Positions 1 to 5,442 of a DNA stretch of 5,442 bases are shown piece after piece. Source of the DNA: Vicinamibacteria bacterium (lineage in GTDB: Bacteria; Acidobacteriota; Vicinamibacteria; Vicinamibacterales; 2-12-FULL-66-21); the NCBI GenBank assembly GCA_025937075.1, contig JAICSD010000322.1:1-5442 (forward strand), written 5' to 3'. The translations under genes and the position numbers were made by a program. The notes under the pieces are model-generated. The model worked only from the letters and a program-made list of their open reading frames with translations. It was not told where the DNA came from and searched no databases. Within the stretch, counting starts at the first letter, position 1; every line of letters begins with the position of its first letter.

Positions 1-1
1 C

Positions 2-226
2 GCGAGGCTCAGCGACGCGCGCGGCAGCCTGCTCCACGCGCTCGCCATCGATCCCCATGACGCCGCGGCGCACTACAACCTCGCGGTGCAGTACGAAGAA
101 ACGGGCGATCTGGCCCGCGCCGTCGAGCACTACCGCGCGTTCATCCAGAACGCCGGGCCCGAATACGCAACACGTATCCCCGACGTCCGCGCCCGTGCCT
201 CGGCGCTCGACGCCCGTATCAAGTAA
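2..226 (+). CDS. C-terminal end of a TPR-repeat protein (5' partial)
   Basis: This open frame enters from the left edge and ends at TAA 224-226, giving 74 visible residues. Visible residues about 10-45 (from LLHALAIDP through [26 protein letters not shown]) fit one tetratricopeptide repeat: small residues at the helix-packing positions, the Y-N-L-A and A-x-x-x-Y pattern, and a DP start to the repeat. TPRs are helical protein-protein interaction scaffolds, and the partner cannot be told from this fragment. The remaining tail, ending in SALDARIK, looks like a short charged capping helix. The start codon and any signal peptide or catalytic domain lie upstream of the window. The gene runs in the same direction as the acetyl-CoA synthetase gene 53 nt downstream, so co-transcription is possible but not shown. 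The frame and TPR assignment are seen directly; the protein's overall role is unknown. Confidence 0.82.
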   Translation, partial: ARLSDARGSLLHALAIDPHDAAAHYNLAVQYEETGDLARAVEHYRAFIQNAGPEYATRIPDVRARASALDARIK

Positions 227-252
227 GATCGCCGGAACCGAGACTTTCACTG

Positions 253-267
253 GCGCCGTTCAGGCGC
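253..267 (+). repeat. Small inverted repeat just upstream of acsA
   Basis: Arms GCGCC (253-257) and GGCGC (263-267) flank the 5-nt loop GTTCA, ending 12 nt before the acsA ATG. No T-tract follows, so it is a poor intrinsic terminator. It sits where a ribosome binding site would be, and no clear Shine-Dalgarno sequence is visible between it and the start. With only 5 bp of stem in GC-rich DNA, it may be chance. Confidence 0.3.
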
Positions 268-279
268 AACGCTACCCAT

Positions 280-2229
280 ATGTCTGAGATCGATGCCCTC
301 CTGAAGGAAGATCGCCAGTTTCCCCCGTCGGCCGAGTGGCGGCGCGACGCGGTTGCCAACGACCCGGCCGTCTACAAGCGGGCGGCCGCGGATCCCGAGG
401 CGTTCTGGGCTGGCTTCGCCCGCGAGCTGGAATGGATGCAGCCGTGGTCGCGCGTGCTCGAGTGGAAGGCGCCCCACGCCAAGTGGTTCGTCGATGGAAA
501 GCTCAACGCGAGCGTCAACTGCATCGATCGCCACGTGCACAGCGCGCGCCGCAACAAGGCCGCGCTGATCTGGGAAGGCGAGCCGGGTGACAGGCGCACG
601 CTGACCTATTGGGACCTCTACAAGCAGGTCGGCACGTTCGCGAACGTCCTGAAATCGCTCGGCGTGAAGCGCGGCGATCGCGTCGCGCTCTACCTTCCGC
701 TCATCCCTGAGCTCGCGATCGCCATGCTCGCGTGCGCGAGGATTGGCGCCGTGCACAGCGTGATATTCGGAGGCTTCAGCGCGGAATCGCTGCGCGACCG
801 CATCAACGACGCGAACGCGGTGCTGCTGGTCACCGCGGACGGCGGCTACCGCCGCGGCCACATCGTTCCGCTCAAACAGATGGCGGACGAAGCGCTGCGC
901 GAAACACCATCAATCAAGAACGTCGTCGTTGTCCAGCGCGCGGCCGGCGCGCCGATCCCGGTCGACATCAAGGAAGGACGCGACCACTGGTATCACCGCC
1001 TCGTGCAGCACGCGCCCGCCGCGTGCGAGCCGGAGCAGATGGACGCCGAGGACATGCTTTATATCCTCTACACGTCCGGCACCACCGGCAAGCCGAAGGG
1101 CATCGTGCACACGACGGGTGGCTATCTCGTCGGCACCTACGCGACGACCAAGTGGGTCTTCGATCTGAAGGAAGACGACGTGTACTGGTGCACGGCGGAC
1201 ATCGGCTGGGTCACCGGCCACAGCTACGTCGTCTACGGGCCGCTCTCGAACGGCGCGACGGTCCTGATGTACGAAGGCGCCCCCGACTGGCCGCAGAAGG
1301 ATCGCTTCTGGGAGCTGATCTCGCGCCACGGCGTGACGATCTTCTACACGGCGCCGACGGCCATCCGGGCGTTCATGCGGTGGGGCACCGAGTGGCCCGC
1401 GAAGCACGACATGAGCACGCTGCGCCTCCTGGGATCGGTCGGCGAGCCGATAAACCCGGAGGCGTGGGTCTGGTACTACCTGAACATCGGCCGCGAGCAG
1501 TGTCCCGTCGTGGACACGTGGTGGCAGACGGAAACCGGAATGATCATGATCACGCCGCTCCCGGGCCTCACGAGCCTCAAGCCGGGATCGGCGGGGCAGC
1601 CGTTTCCCGGCATCGCCGCGGAAGTGCGGAGCAAATCAGGCCAGCGAGTGGAGGAGGGAGGCGGCCTCCTGACGCTGACGCGGCCCTGGCCTGCGATGCT
1701 GCGCGGCATCTACGGCGACGAAGAGCGGTTCGTGAAACAGTACTGGAGCCAGTGGAAGGACGGCGCGTACTTCACGGGCGACGGTGCGCGCCTCGACGAA
1801 GACGGGTTCTATTGGCTGCTCGGGCGCGTCGACGACGTGCTGAACGTCGCCGGCCACAGGCTGGGCACCATGGAGGTCGAGAGCGCACTCGTGGATCATC
1901 CGCGTGTTGCGGAAGCGGCAGTGGTCGGCCGTCCGCACGACATCAAGGGACAGGCGGTCGCGGCGTTCGTGACGCTCAAGGAAGGACAGAAGGCGTCGCC
2001 GTCGCTCGCCGACGAACTGAAGGATCACGTCGTCAGAAAGATTGGCGCGATCGCGAGGCCCGATCAGATTCTGTTCGCGGCGGATCTGCCGAAGACGCGG
2101 TCCGGAAAGATCATGCGCCGGCTGCTGCGGGACATCGCCGAAGGCAAGGCGCTCGGCGATACGACGACGCTTGCGGACCCTGCGGTCGTGGCACGCCTCA
2201 AATCGGAGTACGAAGAAAGAGAGGGATGA
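280..2229 (+). CDS. acsA: Acetyl-CoA synthetase, AMP-forming (acetate--CoA ligase)
   Basis: This cytoplasmic enzyme activates acetate with ATP to acetyl-AMP and then forms acetyl-CoA. At 649 aa it matches the usual Acs length of about 650. An N-terminal ACS domain ([21 protein letters not shown] at about 38-84) precedes the adenylating core. The P-loop [11 protein letters not shown] is at 264-274, GWVTGHSY at 309-316, GSVGEP at 385-390, DTWWQTETG at 412-420, TGD at 499-501, [16 protein letters not shown] at 515-530, and PKTRSGK at 604-610. Acetate-pocket residues known from Salmonella Acs (V310, T311, V386, W414) appear here with a one-residue offset as V311, T312, V387 and W415, favouring acetate over longer acids. 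K610 corresponds to the catalytic lysine that Pat-type enzymes acetylate and sirtuin deacetylases restore, so post-translational control is plausible. ATG 280 gives the family's usual N-terminus, but no strong ribosome binding site precedes it. Propionyl-CoA synthetase is the less likely alternative. Confidence 0.96.
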   Translation: MSEIDALLKEDRQFPPSAEWRRDAVANDPAVYKRAAADPEAFWAGFARELEWMQPWSRVLEWKAPHAKWFVDGKLNASVNCIDRHVHSARRNKAALIWEGEPGDRRTLTYWDLYKQVGTFANVLKSLGVKRGDRVALYLPLIPELAIAMLACARIGAVHSVIFGGFSAESLRDRINDANAVLLVTADGGYRRGHIVPLKQMADEALRETPSIKNVVVVQRAAGAPIPVDIKEGRDHWYHRLVQHAPAACEPEQMDAEDMLYILYTSGTTGKPKGIVHTTGGYLVGTYATTKWVFDLKEDDVYWCTADIGWVTGHSYVVYGPLSNGATVLMYEGAPDWPQKDRFWELISRHGVTIFYTAPTAIRAFMRWGTEWPAKHDMSTLRLLGSVGEPINPEAWVWYYLNIGREQCPVVDTWWQTETGMIMITPLPGLTSLKPGSAGQPFPGIAAEVRSKSGQRVEEGGGLLTLTRPWPAMLRGIYGDEERFVKQYWSQWKDGAYFTGDGARLDEDGFYWLLGRVDDVLNVAGHRLGTMEVESALVDHPRVAEAAVVGRPHDIKGQAVAAFVTLKEGQKASPSLADELKDHVVRKIGAIARPDQILFAADLPKTRSGKIMRRLLRDIAEGKALGDTTTLADPAVVARLKSEYEEREG

Positions 2230-2235
2230 GCCGTG
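2221..2235 (+). promoter_or_regulatory. Shine-Dalgarno and GTG start deciding the pilM-like gene's start
   Basis: GAGGG at 2221-2225 lies 7 nt before GTG 2233-2235, close to ideal spacing. It lies inside the last codons of acsA, whose TGA is 2227-2229. An ATG at 2226-2228 overlaps that stop, but it is in the wrong frame for the downstream protein, so GTG is the supported start. The layout suggests translational coupling. Confidence 0.7.
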
Positions 2236-3585
2236 CCGCGGCTGACGGCGATCGAGCTGAGCGGCGACGCTTGTGTGCTCGTCGCCGCGCGCGTTCGCGG
2301 AGCCGCGGTCCACGTCGAACGGATCGAGATTCTCGATCCGTCCGCGTATCCAGGCGAGGGGGCGCTCAGCGCCGCGCTGAGCGGCTCCCGGCGGACGCTC
2401 GATCTGCCGAAGCGGGCCCGCGTCGTGTTGTGGGGCCTTCGCGACGGCGCGTCCGTCGACGAGCCCTCGGTCAGGGAACGTCTGACACCGCTCGCTGACG
2501 CGGGGTTTCGCATCGATCGGGTCGTCTCGCCGCAGAACGCGCTCGCGGCGCTCGCGCGGCTGAGGAACCCCAAACCCGAGAGCGCCACGATCTGGCTCGC
2601 GATCGATCGATCGGCGGTCGCGGTCGTATCCGCGCGTCCGGGCGAGCTGCTGTACTCCCACGCATTTCAATGGAACTCGTCGGTCGGAGCGACAGGCAGT
2701 CAGGCCCGGCTGCTGCAGCGCTACTCGCTCGTGGCGTTTCTCGCACCTGAAGTGCGCCGCGCGATCGCAGCTGCCCGCGAGCGGGGCGGGCGCGTGGACA
2801 CGGTGATCACCTGCGGAACGCTGCCGGATCTGCGCTCGCTGACGATGCCGCTGATCGAGGAGCTGGACGTCGAAGTGGAAACGCTCGATTTCCTCGACGG
2901 CATTGTCGTGCAGGATGACGTCCGCGAGCGCGCCATGGAGCGTGCGCCGGCGATCCGCCTGGCGTGCGCGGGCGCGGTTGCCAGGCCGTCGCGCTTTCGC
3001 GATCCGGCCGCGCTCGTTCGTCCGCGCAGATGGCTGCGCGCGGTCGCGGCGGCCATCGCTCTGCTCGCGATCGGCGCGGCATCGGCGCTTTTGTGGACGT
3101 CGACGTATGGACGCAGCCCCGAAACGGCTCCTGTTGCACGAAGTACCGCGTCGCAGCCGTCGGCCGCGGTTCCGGCGCCCGCTTCGCCAGCGAGTGCGGT
3201 GCCGACCACCGGAAGGCCGGAGGCGCCCGTTCCGACGCGGGCCGCGCCGTCTACTCACGGTGCAGAAGTGCGACATCCTGCGCCACCACGCGCACAGGAA
3301 CCTGAGCCCGCGCCCGCGCTGCCCGCTCCCGCTGACCGGGTGCGCGCTGCACCGTTGAGAGATCCGCTGCCGAGCGTCTCGACGATTCTCGTGTCGGAAG
3401 ATCGGCGGCTCGCGATGGTGGATGGCCACATCGTCAGCGTTGGGGACAGGGTGGGTCGTCGAACGGTGGCAGCAATCGAGTCGCACGCCGTGCGTTTCCG
3501 AGAGCCCTCCGGATTACAGATTCGCGTCGGCCTTGGCGGAGGGGACCAGCCTTTTTCCCCCGATAGCCACCTTATGAGACACTGA
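2233..3585 (+). CDS. PilM/GspL-like actin-fold protein fused to a GspB/MshK-like domain
   Basis: This 450-aa protein is probably anchored in the inner membrane. Residues 1-250 resemble a PilM/GspL cytoplasmic actin-fold domain: an opening strand TAIELSGDACVLVAARV, a second hairpin WLAIDRSAVAVVSARPGELLYSHAF (about 121-145), VDTVITCGTLPDL (188-200) where PilM has a GG motif, and an AIRLACAGA end (240-248). The nucleotide-binding motifs look degenerate, so ATP binding is doubtful. The positive patch RPRRWLR (263-269) is followed by one transmembrane helix at about 270-288, implying N-in topology. A Pro/Ala-rich linker (about 292-375) leads to a 55-residue domain (377-434: DPLPSVSTIL, RRLAMVDGHIVSVGDRV, TVAAIESHAV). 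That domain resembles the C-terminal domain of GspB or MshK of type II secretion and MSHA pilus systems. By inference it is an envelope-spanning assembly or scaffold factor for a type IV pilus or secretion machine. No other pilus genes are in the window. It lies 3 nt after acsA and is probably co-translated with it. The domain match was made by eye and needs a profile search. Confidence 0.62.
   Translation: MPRLTAIELSGDACVLVAARVRGAAVHVERIEILDPSAYPGEGALSAALSGSRRTLDLPKRARVVLWGLRDGASVDEPSVRERLTPLADAGFRIDRVVSPQNALAALARLRNPKPESATIWLAIDRSAVAVVSARPGELLYSHAFQWNSSVGATGSQARLLQRYSLVAFLAPEVRRAIAAARERGGRVDTVITCGTLPDLRSLTMPLIEELDVEVETLDFLDGIVVQDDVRERAMERAPAIRLACAGAVARPSRFRDPAALVRPRRWLRAVAAAIALLAIGAASALLWTSTYGRSPETAPVARSTASQPSAAVPAPASPASAVPTTGRPEAPVPTRAAPSTHGAEVRHPAPPRAQEPEPAPALPAPADRVRAAPLRDPLPSVSTILVSEDRRLAMVDGHIVSVGDRVGRRTVAAIESHAVRFREPSGLQIRVGLGGGDQPFSPDSHLMRH
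2319..2341. repeat. 23-bp palindrome with a single central base, inside the pilM-like gene
   Basis: Arm ACGGATCGAGA (2319-2329) and its exact reverse complement (2331-2341) flank a single T at 2330. All 11 pairs match, and pairing fails at the next outward position (A2318/C2342). It encodes part of ERIEILDPS and lies 86 nt after the GTG start. The symmetry is directly visible. A role as an operator or mRNA hairpin is only a guess. Confidence 0.5.
2363..2383 (+). repeat. Intragenic hairpin, 9-bp stem and 3-nt loop
   Basis: CGCTCAGCG (2363-2371) pairs perfectly with CGCTGAGCG (2375-2383) across the loop CCG. It overlaps codons for the repeated Ala-Leu-Ser of ALSAALSG, which partly explains the symmetry. 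No T-run follows. It lies 21 bp downstream of the 23-bp palindrome, so the two could form adjacent stems in the mRNA. Confidence 0.4.
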
Positions 3586-3633
3586 AGCGAACTTTCCGCG
3601 CCCCCGGCACGTCAGAACGTTGAACCCGACATC

Positions 3634-4334
<701 letters not shown>

Positions 4335-4335
<1 letters not shown>

Positions 4336-4362
4336 TCACGGCCTGCCGGTCACGGCCGTGAT
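4335..4362. terminator. Convergent hairpin, likely bidirectional terminator
   Basis: ATCACGGCC (4335-4343) and GGCCGTGAT (4354-4362) form a perfect 9-bp stem around a 10-nt loop. The left arm starts on the last A of the MacB-like gene's TAA. The right arm ends 13 nt before the reverse-strand stop of the DppF-like gene. It sits exactly between two converging genes, which supports a termination or mRNA-end role for both strands. There is no T-run on either side, so it is not a textbook intrinsic terminator. Confidence 0.6.
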
Positions 4363-4375
4363 CTCGGTTCAGCGC

Positions 4376-5254
4376 TCAAATAGCAGCCAGATGCCCCGTG
4401 GCGATTTCCCGCAGCGGCGCCATCCTGTCGAACGCCGACGCATCCAGCACGATCCGCTGCCGCGGCGCATCAGGATCCAGCGCCGGAATCGCGGAGAGCA
4501 GCGCGCGCGTGTAGGGGTGCTGCGGCGAGGCGAACAGCTTCCGCGTCTCTCCCATCTCGACGATCCGCCCCAGGTACATCACGGCGACGCGCTGGCAGAT
4601 GTGTTCGACCAGCCGCAAGTCGTGCGCGATGAAGAGGTACGTGAGGCGGAGCCGCTGCTGCAGGTCCATCAGCAGACCGATGATCTGCGCCTGAATCGGC
4701 ACATCCAAAGCGGAAACGGGCTCGTCCGCCACGATGAACGATGGATTGAGCGCGAGCGCTCGCGCGAGCCCGATCCGCTGCCGCTGACCGCCGCTGAACT
4801 CGTGCGGGTACCGGCGCATCTGGCCGGGGTCGAGCCCCACGAGCTCGAATAACTCCCGGACCCGTTCACGCCGCTCACGGCGCGACCCGATTCCGTGCAC
4901 GACGAGCGGCTCCTCGACAAGCGTCCCGGCGCGCATGCGCGGGTTGAGCGAGGAGTACGGATCCTGAAACACGATCTGCATGTGGCGCCGCATCCGCCGC
5001 AGATCGCCGCGCCCGAGCGCCAGGACGCTGCCTCCATCGAAGAGGACTTCGCCGCCCGTGGGTTCGACGAGTCGCAGGATGCAGCGTCCGGTCGTTGTCT
5101 TGCCGCTGCCCGACTCTCCGACCAGGCCGAACGTCTCTCCGCGCTCGATGCTGAAGCTGACGTCCTGGACGGCGCGAAATACCGTTCGTGCGCCAAACAG
5201 GCCTCTCCGCCGGACGAAATCTTTCGTGAGATGCCGCACGTCGACGAGCGCCAT
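4376..5254 (-). CDS. Oligopeptide/dipeptide ABC transporter ATP-binding protein (OppF/DppF-like)
   Basis: This 292-aa ATPase is the second of the paired ATPases that drive uptake of peptides, nickel or related solutes through an Opp/Dpp-type inner-membrane importer. Motifs seen are Walker [10 protein letters not shown] (46-54), Q-loop Q97 in [13 protein letters not shown] (typical of the F-type subunit), signature FSGGQ (153-157), Walker B FIVADEP (173-179), D-loop SALD (181-184) and switch His211 in FIAHDL. The C-terminal extension has the family's [17 protein letters not shown] motif (241-256) and ends in [10 protein letters not shown]. It lacks the cysteine-rich GCxFxxRC segment found in some members, such as DppD-type subunits. 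A proline follows the D-loop (LDVPIQAQ), where Ser or Thr is common; this is tolerated in the family as far as I know. ATG 5254 is the only sensible start and overlaps the upstream stop by one base. The substrate cannot be determined without the binding protein and permeases. Confidence 0.95.
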   Translation of the reverse strand: MALVDVRHLTKDFVRRRGLFGARTVFRAVQDVSFSIERGETFGLVGESGSGKTTTGRCILRLVEPTGGEVLFDGGSVLALGRGDLRRMRRHMQIVFQDPYSSLNPRMRAGTLVEEPLVVHGIGSRRERRERVRELFELVGLDPGQMRRYPHEFSGGQRQRIGLARALALNPSFIVADEPVSALDVPIQAQIIGLLMDLQQRLRLTYLFIAHDLRLVEHICQRVAVMYLGRIVEMGETRKLFASPQHPYTRALLSAIPALDPDAPRQRIVLDASAFDRMAPLREIATGHLAAI

Positions 5255-5442
5255 CAGGCCAGCGGCTCTCTCATCGTCGCGTCGCGTCGCGCGTGCGCGG
5301 GCGCTCCCGGAATGGACGCGAGCAGCGTGCGCGTGTACGGATGGCTCGGGTGGCGAAACACGTCCCGAACGGGCGCGTGCTCGACGCTGCGTCCGGCGTG
5401 CATCACGGCGACCGTATCCGCCATCTGCGCGACGACCCCGAG
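5254..5442 (-). CDS. C-terminal end of OppD/DppD-like ABC transporter ATP-binding protein (5' partial)
   Basis: Sixty-two residues are visible from the right edge to a TGA at 5256-5254 (reverse strand). They begin just after the switch His region with [21 protein letters not shown], the hallmark of DppD/OppD subunits, and continue with [19 protein letters not shown], the oligopeptide-transporter C-terminal motif. Its Walker and signature motifs lie outside the window. Only 24 residues follow HPYTR, whereas many DppD-type proteins continue for several dozen more with a GCxFxxRCP segment, so this tail is short. The stop shares its A with the ATG of the next gene (TGATG), which indicates translational coupling with the DppF-like partner in one operon. 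Confidence 0.92.
   Translation of the reverse strand, partial: LGVVAQMADTVAVMHAGRSVEHAPVRDVFRHPSHPYTRTLLASIPGAPAHARRDATMREPLA
5276..5290. repeat. Three tandem copies of GTCGC in the dppD-like 3' end
   Basis: GTCGC occurs three times in a row on the + strand, within codons for the HARRDAT part of the DppD-like tail. Gain or loss of one 5-bp unit would shift the frame. The tract is short and lies in GC-rich DNA. Confidence 0.4.

Noticed and set aside
2226..2228. ATG overlapping the acsA stop as a possible start for the next gene
   Set aside because: It is in a different frame from the pilM-like protein; GTG 2233 with the GAGGG at 2221-2225 fits better.
732..2498. 588-codon open frame on the + strand overlapping acsA
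   Set aside because: It is an Arg-rich out-of-frame shadow of acsA that crosses into the next gene; the acsA frame carries all the conserved motifs.
2600..2613. 14-bp palindrome made of overlapping GATC units
   Set aside because: It encodes AIDRS in the actin-like region and arises from ordinary ATC-GAT-CGA codons; nothing around it suggests an origin or a cluster of methylation sites.
1636..3486. 616-codon open frame on the - strand across acsA and the pilM-like gene
   Set aside because: It is antisense to two well-supported genes, its translation is Arg-rich and low in complexity without recognisable domains, and such frames are common in GC-rich coding DNA.
3572..3577. TTATGA as a possible -10 box before the MacB-like ATPase
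   Set aside because: No -35-like element lies at suitable spacing, and the hexamer is within the coding end of the upstream gene.
4750..4765. 16-bp perfect palindrome GCGCGAGCGCTCGCGC within the dppF-like gene
   Set aside because: It covers the conserved ARALALN codons after the ABC signature, where GC-rich Ala/Arg/Leu codons readily create such symmetry.

Overview
The window is GC-rich bacterial DNA, roughly two-thirds G+C by eye, and is packed with genes. It has three complete genes on the + strand, one complete gene on the - strand, and a gene fragment at each end. No RNA genes, mobile elements or CRISPR arrays were seen. The taxon cannot be fixed from the sequence. The GC-rich codon use, the style of the acetyl-CoA synthetase, the MacB/LolD-type ATPase and the envelope-machinery gene suggest a Gram-negative soil-type lineage such as Acidobacteriota (Vicinamibacteria-like). 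That is a tentative inference.

Left part (+ strand): the last 74 codons of a TPR protein (2-226) are followed, after a 53-nt gap, by a full-length AMP-forming acetyl-CoA synthetase (280-2229), which turns acetate into acetyl-CoA. Three bases after its stop, with a good Shine-Dalgarno sequence, a GTG starts an unusual 450-aa protein (2233-3585). Its architecture is a degenerate PilM/GspL-like actin-fold cytoplasmic part, one transmembrane helix, a long Pro/Ala-rich linker, and a small C-terminal domain like those of GspB/MshK. It is the most interesting gene here. A MacB/LolD-type ABC ATPase (3634-4335) follows after 48 nt, with no permease gene in the window.

Right part (- strand): a peptide/nickel (Opp/Dpp) family transporter locus is read toward the left. 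It comprises the C-terminal end of the first ATPase (DppD/OppD-like, 5254-5442) and the complete second ATPase (DppF/OppF-like, 4376-5254), whose stop and start codons overlap by one base. The + and - strand blocks converge on a 40-bp gap carrying a perfect 9-bp inverted repeat that probably ends transcription in both directions.

All intergenic gaps are short (53, 3, 48 and 40 nt), so no gene-free stretch exceeds 300 bases. No convincing sigma-70-type promoter was found; the main promoters probably lie outside the window. Apart from the fusion protein, the items worth a second look are palindromes inside its 5' coding region, the convergent hairpin, the orphan ATPase, and the short tail of the DppD-like protein.
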